NCBI RefSeq assembly: GCF_900618535.1
Contig: NZ_UYJA01000001.1
Location: 868,001-932,000, forward strand
Direction: 5' to 3'
DNA from: Pseudomonas bubulae
GTDB lineage: Bacteria > Pseudomonadota > Gammaproteobacteria > Pseudomonadales > Pseudomonadaceae
DNA length: 64,000 nucleotides
Positions 50,999 to 62,261 of the stretch are shown piece by piece. Made by a program: the position numbers and the translations under genes. Under the pieces are notes generated by a model that did no database searches, was not told the origin of the DNA, and saw only the letters and a program-made list of their open reading frames with translations. Each line of letters starts with the position of its first letter. Positions within the stretch are counted from its first letter, which is position 1.

Positions 50999-51705
50999 GT
51001 CTGGCGGATCTGCAAAACATGTTTCTCAACCCCGACCTGCTGGAACGCTACGGCCCGCGGTTTATCGACGGGCTGCTGGTCACCGGCAAACTGGTAGCGA
51101 TTTCCTTTACCCTGGGGGCTTTGCTCGGTTTGCTGATCGCCCTGGGGCGTTTGTCGAGTAACCGCTTCTTGCGCAGTTTTACCGGTGCCTACGTGTACTT
51201 TTTCCGCGGCTCACCGCTGCTGGCGCAACTGTTTTTGCTGTACTACGGCCTCGGCTCGTTCAAGGGCTTCTGGCAGGACGTGGGCCTGTGGTGGTTTTTC
51301 CGCGATGCGTGGTTCTGCACCCTGCTGGCTTTCACCCTCAACACGGCGGCGTACCAGGCCGAGATCCTGCGCGGCAGTATCCTCTCCGTGGCCCAGGGCC
51401 AGCGTGAGGCCTGCAAAGCGCTGAACCTGTCGCGCTGGACCGCCTTCCGCAAGATCATTCTGCCGCAATCGTTGCTGGTGGCCATCGGCCCGCTGGGCAA
51501 TGAACTGATCCTGATGATCAAGGCCAGTGCGATTGCCTCGCTGGTAACCATTTACGACCTGATGGGCGTGACCAAGATGGCGTTTTCGCGCAGTTTCGAC
51601 TTTCAGGTCTACCTGTGGGCCGCCGTGCTGTATCTGCTGATCGTGGAAGTGGTGCGGCGCAGCCTGAAACTGATCGAAGGCCGCCTCGGCCGCCATTTGC
51701 AGTAA
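50995..51705 (+). CDS. Amino acid ABC transporter permease 2
   Basis: A 236-residue permease: LVTGKLVAISFTLGALLGLL, YFFRGSPLLAQLFLLYYGLG, EAA loop EACKALNLSRWTAFRKIILP followed by QSLLVAIGPLGNELILMIKA. Works as a heterodimer with the upstream permease. GGAG lies 9 bases before ATG. Confidence 0.92.
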   Translation: MSLADLQNMFLNPDLLERYGPRFIDGLLVTGKLVAISFTLGALLGLLIALGRLSSNRFLRSFTGAYVYFFRGSPLLAQLFLLYYGLGSFKGFWQDVGLWWFFRDAWFCTLLAFTLNTAAYQAEILRGSILSVAQGQREACKALNLSRWTAFRKIILPQSLLVAIGPLGNELILMIKASAIASLVTIYDLMGVTKMAFSRSFDFQVYLWAAVLYLLIVEVVRRSLKLIEGRLGRHLQ

Positions 51706-51754
51706 GCCCATTGCCCGGGCTGCGCACACGGCCCCCTGTTTTAAGGATTTGTTT

Positions 51755-52996
51755 ATGCACTGCGACACTATCGTTCTGGGCGCCGGCATTGTCGGCGTCA
51801 GTACCGCGTTGCAACTCCAGGCTCGTGGGCGCAGCGTCGTGCTGCTTGACCGCGCCCAGCCAGGCAGCGGCACCAGCCACGGCAATGCCGGGCTGATCGA
51901 GCGCGCCAGCGTGATCCCCTATTCGTTCCCGCGGGAACTTTCGCGCCTGTTGCGCTATGGCCTCAACCAGCAATCGGACGTGCGCTACAGCCTCAAGCAC
52001 CTGCCCAAGGCCGGGCCGTGGCTGTTGAAGTACTGGCAGCAATCCGCTCCCAAGGCGCTGGCCAGGGCCACCCGGGCCATGCTGCCGCTGATTGAACAAT
52101 GCGTCAGCGAACACGACTTGCTGGCCGAGCCCGCCGGGGTGACTGCGCTGATCGATGACAGCGGCTGGATCGAGGTCTATCGCACCCAGGCCGACTTCGA
52201 CAAGGCCCAACGCGATGCGGCGGCCTTGAGCGACTACAGGCTCAACTACCGGGTACTGGGCGAACAGCAGGTGCACGCCCTGGAGCCGGGCCTGCATAAC
52301 GATGTGATCGGAGGCATTCACTGGCTCGATCCCAAGACCGTCAGTGACCCGGGCGGCCTGACCCGTGGTTATGCCGAATTGTTTGTAAAGCGTGGAGGCA
52401 CCTTTGTCATCGGTGACGCCACCAACCTGCGGGCAACGGCCGGGCAATGGCAGGTCGAGAGCCAGAAGGGCCTGATCGTCGGCAACGAAGTGGTGATTGC
52501 CCTCGGCCCGCAAGCACGGGCGATTTTCGAACCGCTGGGCTATCGCATTCCCCTGGCAATCAAGCGCGGCTATCACATGCATTACGCGGCCAAAGACGGC
52601 CACACCATGCAGCACCCGATTCTGGATTCGGTGGGCGGTTATGTGCTGGCACCGATGGTGGGCGGTATTCGCCTGACCACCGGGATCGAATTTGCCGACA
52701 GCGATGACCCGATCAACGAAATCCAGTTGCGCCGCTGCGAGGAGCGCGCCCAACGCCTGTACCCGCTGGGTGAGCGTGTGGATGCCGAACCCTGGCTGGG
52801 CCGGCGCCCGTGCCTGCCGGATATGTGCCCGGTGATTGGCCCTGGCAGCCGCCACAAGGGCCTGTGGTTCAACTTTGGCCACGCCCACCACGGCCTGACC
52901 CTGGGCCCGGTCAGCGGGCGTCTGCTGGCCGAAATGATGACCGGGGAAAAACCTTTCACCGACCCTGCGCCCTACAGCGCCGAGCGTTTTCACTGA
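51755..52996 (+). CDS. amaD: D-amino-acid dehydrogenase (DadA-like FAD oxidoreductase)
   Basis: Oxidises a D-amino acid, here probably D-lysine, to the 2-keto acid that cyclises to the DpkA substrate. The 413-residue protein starts with the FAD motif [20 protein letters not shown], then [19 protein letters not shown] as in Dad[14 protein letters not shown], and ends with [38 protein letters not shown] stands 7 bases before ATG 51755. It lies inside the transporter operon between permease 2 and the ATPase gene, as does the P. putida gene I recall as amaD. The symbol rests on that context. Confidence 0.82.
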   Translation: MHCDTIVLGAGIVGVSTALQLQARGRSVVLLDRAQPGSGTSHGNAGLIERASVIPYSFPRELSRLLRYGLNQQSDVRYSLKHLPKAGPWLLKYWQQSAPKALARATRAMLPLIEQCVSEHDLLAEPAGVTALIDDSGWIEVYRTQADFDKAQRDAAALSDYRLNYRVLGEQQVHALEPGLHNDVIGGIHWLDPKTVSDPGGLTRGYAELFVKRGGTFVIGDATNLRATAGQWQVESQKGLIVGNEVVIALGPQARAIFEPLGYRIPLAIKRGYHMHYAAKDGHTMQHPILDSVGGYVLAPMVGGIRLTTGIEFADSDDPINEIQLRRCEERAQRLYPLGERVDAEPWLGRRPCLPDMCPVIGPGSRHKGLWFNFGHAHHGLTLGPVSGRLLAEMMTGEKPFTDPAPYSAERFH

Positions 52997-53012
52997 TTAC
53001 TGGAGACACACC

Positions 53013-53798
53013 ATGCTTGCACAACCTGCTTACGTTCATCCTGTGTCGCCAGTCACTGACACCCGCAAGGTCGTCGTGGATATCGCCGGGCTGAACAAAT
53101 ATTACAGCGCTTTTCACGTGCTCAAGGGCATCGACCTGAAGGTGCGCGAAGGTGAACGCATTGTGCTGTGCGGCCCGTCCGGCTCTGGCAAGTCGACGCT
53201 GATCCGCTGCATCAACCGCCTGGAAATCGCCGAGCAGGGTCGCATCCTGATCAACGACACCGACCTGGCACTGCCAACCCGTGAAGCGGCAAAAGTGCGC
53301 AGTGAGATCGGTATGGTGTTCCAGCATTTCAACCTGTTCCCGCACATGAGCGTGCTGGACAACTGCATCCTGGCGCCGATGTCGGTTCGCGGCCTGTCGC
53401 GTAAAAAGGCCATTGAACTGGCCCAGCATTTTTTGACCAAGGTGGGCATTGCCAGCCAGGCTGAGAAATACCCGAGCCAGTTGTCCGGCGGCCAGCAGCA
53501 ACGTGTGGCCATTGCCCGGGCGTTGTGCATGGAACCGAAAATCATGTTGTTCGATGAGCCGACTTCGGCGCTGGACCCGGAAATGGTCAGCGAAGTGCTG
53601 GATGTGATGGTCAACCTGGCGGGCAGTGGCATGACCATGTTGTGCGTGACCCATGAAATGGGTTTTGCCCGGCAGGTGGCGGAGCGGGTGTTGTTCCTGG
53701 ATGGCGGCATGGTGATTGAAGACTCGCCGCCCGAGGAGTTTTTCAACGCCCCGAAAAGCCCGCGGGCCAAGGCGTTTTTAGCCCAGATCGTGCATTAA
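53013..53798 (+). CDS. Amino acid ABC transporter ATP-binding protein
   Basis: A 261-residue ATPase: Walker [17 protein letters not shown] loop [16 protein letters not shown], signature [20 protein letters not shown], Walker [17 protein letters not shown], switch His in [20 protein letters not shown] precedes ATG. The N-terminus is about 15 residues longer than in GlnQ/HisP. Last gene of the operon, before an inverted repeat. Confidence 0.94.
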   Translation: MLAQPAYVHPVSPVTDTRKVVVDIAGLNKYYSAFHVLKGIDLKVREGERIVLCGPSGSGKSTLIRCINRLEIAEQGRILINDTDLALPTREAAKVRSEIGMVFQHFNLFPHMSVLDNCILAPMSVRGLSRKKAIELAQHFLTKVGIASQAEKYPSQLSGGQQQRVAIARALCMEPKIMLFDEPTSALDPEMVSEVLDVMVNLAGSGMTMLCVTHEMGFARQVAERVLFLDGGMVIEDSPPEEFFNAPKSPRAKAFLAQIVH

Positions 53799-53807
53799 GA
53801 GCAAAGC

Positions 53808-53916
53808 CCCTCACCCCAACCCTCTCCCAAAGGGAGAGGGGGCTAAAGGCCAAAGCAGATTATCGCAACGCCACAAATCAGTCCCCTCTCCCTCCGGGAG
53901 AGGGTTAGGGTGAGGG
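53808..53916. repeat. Long inverted repeat, CCCTCACCCCAACCCTCTCCC family
   Basis: Same element as 38228-38333, between the convergent ABC ATPase and fadH genes; probable bidirectional terminator. Confidence 0.9.
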
Positions 53917-53920
53917 CGCT

Positions 53921-55981
<2,061 letters not shown>

Positions 55982-56167
55982 TCACGGAACGCGGGATGCT
56001 CTGCGGCTCCCGTCGTTGATCTGAGGCACAGTAAAGACTCAACCGACCCCACTCAATGACCCAAAGTTACAAATTATTAACCCAAATGCGCAGCACCCCT
56101 TGGCAAGCCAACAACCGCCGCCTACCCTGTAGATTGAATTCCGCTGAAAGCTGTCTGTTTTATTTAT

Positions 56168-57298
56168 ATGCGCAAAATAATTGGCTGCACCTTACTGATT
56201 GCCCTCTTCGCTGCTGCAGGCGGTTATGCCTGGTGGACCACGCAACGGGATGTTGGCCACTACCTTTCTGACTTGCGCATCGAGCTCGCGATTAACGAGG
56301 GTGTGAATAATGATCGCGGCAACCTGCTGGGCATCGAGCCCGACCTGTCACCCCGCGACTACCAAAGCCTGGCGCTGGTCCATCTGAAACTGGCGGCCTA
56401 CTTGAACAGCGCCCGCGATGCCGGGCTGGTCAACGGCAAAACCGTAGTGGTACTGCCGGAACATATCGGTTCCTGGTTGATGTTTCGCGGTGAAAAAAGC
56501 CAGCTGTATCAAGCCGCCAACCTCAATCAAGCGATGCACTGGCTGGCCATCAGCAACCCGCTGGCCTTTGCCAATGCATGGTTGCGCGCTGACGGCGAAA
56601 GCCGGGTCAACGATGCTCATCTGCGCATGAAAGCCAACAGCATGGCCGACGATTACCAGACCCTGTTTGGCGGCCTGGCCAAAGAGTTCGGGGTCACCCT
56701 GGTGGCCGGCAGTATCGCCTTGCCCGACCCGCGCATTGAACACGGCAAACTGCTGGTCGGCACCGGCGCGTTGTACAACAGCAGCGTGGTGTTTGACCGC
56801 GAGGGTGCCGCCATCGGCACTCCGCAGCGCCAATTGCTGCCCACCTATGAAGAACAGAGCTATATCCAGCCCAGCCCCGATCATGAGCTGAATGTGGTCG
56901 ACACCCCGGCCGGGCGCCTGGGCATCCTGATCGGCAGCGACAGCTGGTACCCCGAGAACTACCGCACGCTGAACGAAAAAGGCGCGCAACTGATCGCAGT
57001 GCCCGCGTTTATCGTCGGTAAAACCACTTGGGACAAGCCCTGGGGCGGTTACAAAAGCGTGTCGACGCCCAGTGAAATCAGCCTCAAGCCCGGCGAAGTC
57101 ACTGAGGGCGATGCCTGGCATCGGCTGACCTTCACCAGCAGCCTGCCCATCAGCACCGCCAACGCTGGCGTCACCGTGTTCTTGCGCGGCAAGTTCTGGG
57201 ACAAGCACAGCACCGGCCAGGGCTTTATCAGCCGCAACGGCCAGACCAGCCCGGACCAGCCTGGCAGCGGTGCACGACTGCTGAACCTCTGGTTATAG
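56168..57298 (+). CDS. Membrane-anchored nitrilase-superfamily protein, catalytic residues lost
   Basis: A 376-residue protein with an N-terminal membrane anchor (about 5-22) and a carbon-nitrogen hydrolase domain: TVVVLPEHIGSWLMF (the usual catalytic Glu), EFGVTLVAGSIALPDP, then GTPQRQLLPTYEE where the catalytic Lys is expected but Gln is found, and RLGILIGSDSWYPENYR where the nucleophile Cys of the ICYDXXFPE-like motif is Gly. It therefore probably cannot hydrolyse amides or nitriles in the usual way. No ribosome site is clear before the ATG. It is followed one base later by an AraC gene, so the pair is cotranscribed. Confidence 0.78.
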   Translation: MRKIIGCTLLIALFAAAGGYAWWTTQRDVGHYLSDLRIELAINEGVNNDRGNLLGIEPDLSPRDYQSLALVHLKLAAYLNSARDAGLVNGKTVVVLPEHIGSWLMFRGEKSQLYQAANLNQAMHWLAISNPLAFANAWLRADGESRVNDAHLRMKANSMADDYQTLFGGLAKEFGVTLVAGSIALPDPRIEHGKLLVGTGALYNSSVVFDREGAAIGTPQRQLLPTYEEQSYIQPSPDHELNVVDTPAGRLGILIGSDSWYPENYRTLNEKGAQLIAVPAFIVGKTTWDKPWGGYKSVSTPSEISLKPGEVTEGDAWHRLTFTSSLPISTANAGVTVFLRGKFWDKHSTGQGFISRNGQTSPDQPGSGARLLNLWL

Positions 57299-57299
57299 A

Positions 57300-58343
57300 A
57301 TGATGAAACCACTGCCGATGCGCCTGGGCGATCTATCGGTCGGGTTCGTTGAGTCCCTGGCCGACGCCGTGCGCAGTTGCGGCCACGACCCGGCCCCCCT
57401 GCTCGACCAGTTCGGCCTTGACCCAGCCCGTCTGGCCCAGCCTCTGGCACGCCTGTCGATCCCGCGCTATATGCGCCTGGGCCACGCCGCAATTATGCTG
57501 ACCGGCGAGCCGGCACTGGGCCTGCGTATGGGCCAACTCAGCCGTCTGGGCCAGGTGGGCCTGGCCGGCGTCACTGCAGCCCAGGCACCCACAGTGCGCG
57601 AAGCGGCCCGCACCCTGATACGTTTCGAACCCTTGTACGGCTCCAACTACCGCGGGCAGTCAAGCCTGCACGAAGACGCCCAGGGTGCCTGGCTGCGGTT
57701 TTACTCCATCAGCCCGTACAACGCCTATAACCGCTTTGTGGTGGACTCGATCATTGCCGGCTGGTTGCAGCACCTGTCCGCGGTTGCAGCCCGGCCCTTG
57801 AGCTGCGAGCAGATCGATATCGAATTCAGCGAACCGGATTACGCCCAATGCTACAACGGGCTGGGCAGCTCGACCCTGCAGTTTCGTGCAGAAACCAACC
57901 AGCTGCGCCTCAATCACGCCACCCTCGACCTGCGCAACCCGCAGCACTGCCCCAGCACCTGGGCCTACCTGCTGCAACTGTGTGAGCGCGAACTGGAGCA
58001 AATGACCCGCACCCGCAGCCTGCGCGAGCGCATTACGCAACTGCTGGGGCCTTTGCTCAATGGCGGTCGCGAACCCGACCTGGAGGAAGTGGCGGCACGC
58101 CTCAAGCTGCCGACCTGGACCTTGCGCCGCAAGCTGGCCGAAGAAGGCACGCAATTTCGCGCCATTCTCAACGACACACGCCGCGACCTCGCCATGACCT
58201 ATATCCGTGATACGGAGCTGGCCTTCGGCGAAATCGCTTATTTGTTGGGGTTTGCCTCAGCCGAGGCGTTTCAGCGGGCCTTCAAGCGCTGGAATGCGCA
58301 GACGCCGGGAGAATACCGACGGCGTCAGCGCCAGACTGCCTGA
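57300..58343 (+). CDS. AraC family regulator
   Basis: A 347-residue regulator with an Arabinose_bd-like N-terminal domain (LLDQFGLDPARLAQPLARLS, RMGQLSRLGQVGLAGVTAAQ, IDIEFSEPDYAQCYNGLGSS) and a C-terminal AraC HTH (about 245-342: ARLKLPTWTLRRKLAEEGTQ, then ELAFGEIAYLLGFASAEAFQ, RAFKRWNAQTPGEYRR). ATG 57300 or the next codon ATG may start it. It begins just after the nitrilase-like gene. Confidence 0.88.
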   Translation: MMKPLPMRLGDLSVGFVESLADAVRSCGHDPAPLLDQFGLDPARLAQPLARLSIPRYMRLGHAAIMLTGEPALGLRMGQLSRLGQVGLAGVTAAQAPTVREAARTLIRFEPLYGSNYRGQSSLHEDAQGAWLRFYSISPYNAYNRFVVDSIIAGWLQHLSAVAARPLSCEQIDIEFSEPDYAQCYNGLGSSTLQFRAETNQLRLNHATLDLRNPQHCPSTWAYLLQLCERELEQMTRTRSLRERITQLLGPLLNGGREPDLEEVAARLKLPTWTLRRKLAEEGTQFRAILNDTRRDLAMTYIRDTELAFGEIAYLLGFASAEAFQRAFKRWNAQTPGEYRRRQRQTA

Positions 58344-58356
58344 TGCTGCACCGGGC

Positions 58357-58443
58357 TCAAAGCTCGGTCGCATCGTCGGCAGGTTCCAGCGGGTCCAGTT
58401 CAAAGGCCTGGTATTCAAGCAGCTCTTCCTGATAGTCGTCCAT
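58357..58443 (-). CDS. Small acidic protein of 28 residues
   Basis: A very short gene: MDDYQEELLEYQAFELDPLE followed by PADDATEL, with AAGGGAT about 7 bases before the ATG. More than a third of the residues are Asp or Glu. I believe near-identical short frames exist in other Pseudomonas, and the good ribosome site supports translation. A longer frame reaching 58542 has no support. It faces the AraC gene tail to tail, only 13 bases away. Function unknown. Confidence 0.6.
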   Translation of the reverse strand: MDDYQEELLEYQAFELDPLEPADDATEL

Positions 58444-58580
58444 ACAGCATCCCTTTTCAGTCTGTTTGTTTAAGTCATGCCTGAGCATAAAGTGCCCGCA
58501 TGAAGGAAAAATGACACCTTCGCGGGCACTGTCAATACTCATCGTTAAACGTAGCAGAGCTTTTGAGATTTACTGCACAG

Positions 58581-59420
58581 TTATTGAACGGGGGAAGGCT
58601 CTACGGCGGCAGGTACGGAGGTGATGGCAGGCTCGGTCACAGGCTCGACCACAGGCGTGACTGGCGCCACCACTGCAGGTACCGTTACCGGGGCCTCCAG
58701 CACAGGTAGAACAGGTTCGGCTGCGGCCGGGGGCAGCAGCACAGGCTCGCTGGCAGGCGCCACAACTGGCTCGGGCACAATAACCGGCTGGGGTGCAGGC
58801 ACAATCACTTCAGTCGGCACTGGCGCAGGCTCAGGCACGCCCAGATCAGGCTTGGCTTTTTGCGGCGCCTTTACCGCTTTCACGACTTCCTTGGGCTTGG
58901 GCAGGAACACTTCGACCAGGCCAAAAAAGCGGTCATAGAACTGCGCCGAAGACACCGTCTCGCTGGCGACTTTGACCATCGAATCATCGGTTGAACCAAT
59001 CGGCATCGACACCGAACCCAGCACACCGACACCCAGACTGGCAGAGTTGTTGACTTTCTTCAGGGCGTAACGGTCCTGCAGCGCATTGGCAAACATGGTG
59101 GCGTGATGCTCAGAACCGCCATCGTCGGCACACACAATGTTGAAGCTGATCTCCAGATGGCTTTCGCCGGTTTGCTGGAAGCTCTTGTGGCCGCTGATCA
59201 TTTTCGGGTCATTGCTGGTGATGATATAGCCCTGGCTAAGCAAGGCGCGCCGCGCTGATTCGCAGGCTGTCTTGTCGGTCACCGGGTAATTGCGCGAGAA
59301 CGTACCGGAGTCATCGAAGTTTTCATGTTCATAGATGGCAGTTTTCTTCGACGAGCAACCTGCCAGGCCAGTCAGCACGAGAGCGACTACCACGGCACGC
59401 ACGGGGAATGACATAAGCAT
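58581..59420 (-). CDS. DUF2242 family lipoprotein
   Basis: A 279-residue lipoprotein: signal with lipobox LAGC (Cys 22), a DUF2242 domain (about 30-175: TACESARRALLSQGYIITSN, FNIVCADDGGSEHHATMFAN, AQFYDRFFGLVEVFL) and a 100-residue Pro/Val/Ala/Glu-rich tail (repeated PVPE/PVVAPA-type segments). Function unknown; the tail resembles spacers that reach across the periplasm. AGGA lies 7 bases before ATG 59420. Confidence 0.85.
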   Translation of the reverse strand: MLMSFPVRAVVVALVLTGLAGCSSKKTAIYEHENFDDSGTFSRNYPVTDKTACESARRALLSQGYIITSNDPKMISGHKSFQQTGESHLEISFNIVCADDGGSEHHATMFANALQDRYALKKVNNSASLGVGVLGSVSMPIGSTDDSMVKVASETVSSAQFYDRFFGLVEVFLPKPKEVVKAVKAPQKAKPDLGVPEPAPVPTEVIVPAPQPVIVPEPVVAPASEPVLLPPAAAEPVLPVLEAPVTVPAVVAPVTPVVEPVTEPAITSVPAAVEPSPVQ

Positions 59421-59534
59421 TGAAAATCCTGAAGAGAACGGTACGGGGCGTATTGTGCATCAAGTGGTGATAATCGCGGGCAGTTTGTCGCATCTGATCG
59501 TGGATCGCGGCCTGAAACCGCATTCGACCCCACT

Positions 59535-59620
59535 GTGGGAGCGAGCCTGCTCGCGAAGGCGCCAAGAGCTTCGCGGTTATCCGGCAAGTCCGGCATCTTC
59601 GCGAGCAGGCTCGCTCCCAC
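59535..59620. repeat. REP palindrome
   Basis: GTGGGAGCGAGCCTGCTCGC and inverted copy, between the DUF2242 gene and the tRNA terminator. Confidence 0.9.
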
Positions 59621-59651
59621 AGTGGCTGGGTCCGTACAAAATCCCGGGCAC

Positions 59652-59679
59652 AAAAAAAGCGACCCTGGGGTCGCTTTTT
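59652..59679 (-). terminator. Terminator of the tRNA-Val-Asp-Asp transcript
   Basis: Stem GCGACCC / GGGTCGC with a TG loop, flanked by A7 on the left and T5 on the right, so on the minus strand seven T follow the stem. Confidence 0.88.
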
Positions 59680-59717
59680 ATGTAGATTCAGGGAGTTCAA
59701 GGGCCCTGAAGCAAATA

Positions 59718-59794
59718 TGGCGCAGCGGACGGGACTCGAACCCGCGACCCCCGGCGTGACAGGCCGGTATTCTAACCGACTGAACTACCGCTGC
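59718..59794 (-). tRNA. tRNA-Asp (GTC), copy 2
   Basis: 77 bases with encoded CCA; acceptor GCAGCGG / CCGCTGC, anticodon loop CTGTCAC with GTC, T arm GGTTCGAGTCC. Identical to the copy at 59897-59973. Confidence 0.95.
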
Positions 59795-59896
59795 GTATCG
59801 CTCGGACTTGCGTCCGTTTGAAACTTTTAAAACCTGTGACTGAAGAGCTTCGGTGCTTTTCAATCGCAAACCAGGCGAACCTGATTTGTACAAATA

Positions 59897-59973
59897 TGGC
59901 GCAGCGGACGGGACTCGAACCCGCGACCCCCGGCGTGACAGGCCGGTATTCTAACCGACTGAACTACCGCTGC
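59897..59973 (-). tRNA. tRNA-Asp (GTC), copy 1
   Basis: 77 bases with encoded CCA, identical to the downstream copy 102 bases away; the CAAATA following CCA is also repeated, pointing to tandem duplication. Confidence 0.95.
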
Positions 59974-60028
59974 GCGTCGGTGGCAGCTCCTTTCGGAACG
60001 ACCTTTCTCTTGCGAGAATCTCAAGAAG

Positions 60029-60104
60029 TGGTGGGTGATGACGGGATCGAACCGCCGACCCTCTGCTTGTAAGGCAGATGCTCTCCCAGCTGAGCTAATC
60101 ACCC
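60029..60104 (-). tRNA. tRNA-Val (TAC)
   Basis: 76 bases with encoded CCA; acceptor GGGTGAT / ATCACCC, anticodon loop CTTACAA with TAC, T arm GGTTCGATCCC. First tRNA of the minus-strand transcript. Confidence 0.95.
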
Positions 60105-60201
60105 TTTGCTTCGTTGAGGCCGCGAAATTTACGCACCTATCGAAGCTAAGTCAAGGACAAGATTGGTTTTTTTCAAAACAAGCAAAAATAGTGGCCTGGC
60201 C

Positions 60202-60981
60202 TTAATCGCCATAGATCATCTTCTTGCTCATGCCGCCATCCACCACAAACTCCTGACCCGTGACAAAACCGGAGTTGCGCGACAACAACCAGGCAACCAT
60301 CGCGGCAACGTCCTCCACAACCCCTGCCCTGCCAGCAGGGTGCTGAGCGTGATCGGCGTCCGTCAACGGCGCTGCACGCCTTACAGATGGATCACGGGCG
60401 TCGATCCAGCCCGGGCTTACAGCATTGACCCTGATTTGCGGGCCAAGGCTGATGGCCAGCGCATGGGTCAATGCCAGCAACCCGCCCTTGCTTGCCACGT
60501 AAGCCTCGGTATCAGGCTCCGACTGGCGCGCACGGGTGGAAGCCAGGTTGACGATCGCCCCGCAATGGGCACGCAGATACGGCGCACAATGCTTGGCCAG
60601 CAACATCGGCCCGGTGAGATTGACCGCCAGCACGCGATTCCACTGCTCCAGATCGAGGCTTTCCAGGGGCGTGTTGTGCGGGTCCGCAATCGCGGCGTTG
60701 CACACCAGCCCGTCCAGCCGTCCGAACTGCCCCAGCACTTGCGCGACACACTGGATGACATCGTCTTCAACCGACACATCCATGCGCACAAACCAGGCAC
60801 TGTCGCCCAGCGCCTTGGCCACTTTTGTGCCCCGGGCGCGGTCAATGTCGCTGAGCACCACTTGCCAGCCTTCACTGACCAGCCAGGCTGCAATGCCCAG
60901 GCCAATGCCCCGCGCAGCACCGGTGACCAGTGCTACACGGCCATTGCCGCTTACCGGCGCCTCGAGCATCCAGTCGGTCAC
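60202..60981 (-). CDS. SDR family oxidoreductase
   Basis: A 259-residue classical short-chain dehydrogenase: [20 protein letters not shown] (TGxxxGxG), VVLSDID (an Asp after strand 2 suggests NAD(H)), VCNAAIADP (NNAG-like), active site Ser in [11 protein letters not shown] and YVASKGG (Tyr-X3-Lys), then INAVSPGW-like [10 protein letters not shown] and the C-terminal [20 protein letters not shown] start overlaps the metZ stop (GTGA), so it is cotranscribed with metZ, as in other Pseudomonas. Substrate unknown. Confidence 0.88.
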   Translation of the reverse strand: MTDWMLEAPVSGNGRVALVTGAARGIGLGIAAWLVSEGWQVVLSDIDRARGTKVAKALGDSAWFVRMDVSVEDDVIQCVAQVLGQFGRLDGLVCNAAIADPHNTPLESLDLEQWNRVLAVNLTGPMLLAKHCAPYLRAHCGAIVNLASTRARQSEPDTEAYVASKGGLLALTHALAISLGPQIRVNAVSPGWIDARDPSVRRAAPLTDADHAQHPAGRAGVVEDVAAMVAWLLSRNSGFVTGQEFVVDGGMSKKMIYGD

Positions 60982-62189
60982 AGCGCGGCCAGGCCTCGTG
61001 CGAGGTCGGCTTGCAGGTCACTGACATCTTCCAGGCCTACGGCGATGCGGATCAGGCTGTCACGAATACCGGCCGCTTCACGCTCTTGCGGTGCCAGGCG
61101 ACCATGGGAAGTGGTCGCCGGATGAGTAATCGTGGTTTTGCTGTCACCCAGGTTGGCAGTGATCGAGATCAGACGTGTCGCGTCGATAAAGCGCCACGCG
61201 CCTTCTTTGCCGCCCTTGACCTCAAAACTGACCACGGCACCAAAGCCGCGCTGCTGGCGCTGGGCCAATTCGTACTGTGGATGGCTCTTGAGACCGGCGT
61301 AGTGAACCTTCTCTACGCCATCCTGCTGCTCCAGCCACTCGGCCAGGGCCTGGGCACTGGCGCAGTGAGCGCGCATGCGCAGGTTGAGGGTCTCCAGACC
61401 CTTGAGGAAGATCCACGCGTTGAACGGGCTCAGAGTCGGCCCGGCGGTACGCAGGAAACCGACGATTTCTTTCATCAGCTCGCCACGACCGGCCACTACC
61501 CCACCCATGCAACGACCCTGGCCATCGATGAACTTGGTTGCCGAATGCACCACGATGTCTGCACCCAGCTTCAGCGGCTGTTGCAAGGCTGGCGTGCAAA
61601 AGCAGTTGTCGACCACCAGCAAGGCACCCTTGGCGTGGGCGATTTCAGCCAGCGCGGCGATATCGACCAGCTCGGCCAGCGGGTTGGACGGCGACTCGAC
61701 AAACAGCAGCTTGGTGTTGGGCTTGATCGCCGCGTCCCAGCCAGCCAGTTCGGCCAACGGCACGTAATCGACCTGCACGCCAAAGCGCTTGAAGTACTTC
61801 TCAAACAGGCTGATGGTCGAACCGAACACACTGCGCGAGACCAGGATATGGTCGCCGGCGCTGCACAGGCTCATCACCACCGACAGAATGGCTGCCATGC
61901 CCGTGGCCGTGGCTACAGCCTGCTCGGCACCTTCAAGGGCGGCGATGCGCTCTTCGAAAGCACGAACGGTGGGGTTAGTGTAACGCGAATAAACATTGCC
62001 TGCCACCTCGCCCGAGAACCGCGCTGCCGCGTCTGCCGCCGTGCGGAACACGTAGCTGGAGGTCAGGAACATTGCATCACCGTGCTCACCTTCCGGCGTA
62101 CGGTGCTGGCCAGCACGCACCGCCAGGGTGTCGAACGCTACGCCCTCAAGGTCGCTGTCCAGCCGACCCGCATCCCAATCCTGACTCAT
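60978..62189 (-). CDS. metZ: O-succinylhomoserine sulfhydrylase
   Basis: PLP enzyme making homocysteine directly from O-succinylhomoserine and sulfide, the Pseudomonas route to methionine. The 403-residue protein has [54 protein letters not shown], and the PLP lysine in [18 protein letters not shown]; the end has SLGDSKT-like [26 protein letters not shown] stands before ATG 62189; with this start the length matches P. aeruginosa MetZ. It follows purF by 72 bases with a hairpin between. Confidence 0.94.
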   Translation of the reverse strand: MSQDWDAGRLDSDLEGVAFDTLAVRAGQHRTPEGEHGDAMFLTSSYVFRTAADAAARFSGEVAGNVYSRYTNPTVRAFEERIAALEGAEQAVATATGMAAILSVVMSLCSAGDHILVSRSVFGSTISLFEKYFKRFGVQVDYVPLAELAGWDAAIKPNTKLLFVESPSNPLAELVDIAALAEIAHAKGALLVVDNCFCTPALQQPLKLGADIVVHSATKFIDGQGRCMGGVVAGRGELMKEIVGFLRTAGPTLSPFNAWIFLKGLETLNLRMRAHCASAQALAEWLEQQDGVEKVHYAGLKSHPQYELAQRQQRGFGAVVSFEVKGGKEGAWRFIDATRLISITANLGDSKTTITHPATTSHGRLAPQEREAAGIRDSLIRIAVGLEDVSDLQADLARGLAAL

Positions 62190-62228
62190 GCTGCCCACTC
62201 CTTGCTCTACTTTGTATTGGATAAACGC

Positions 62229-62252
62229 AAACCGGCCCATCAGGGCCGGTTT
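62229..62252 (-). terminator. Terminator-like hairpin between purF and metZ
   Basis: Ten-base stem AAACCGGCCC / GGGCCGGTTT with an ATCA loop; on the minus strand only GCGTTTAT follows, so termination may be partial. Confidence 0.6.
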
Positions 62253-62261
62253 GGTGAACAC

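Noticed and set aside
51518..52993. 491-codon minus-strand open frame
   Set aside because: Antisense of the D-amino-acid dehydrogenase gene.
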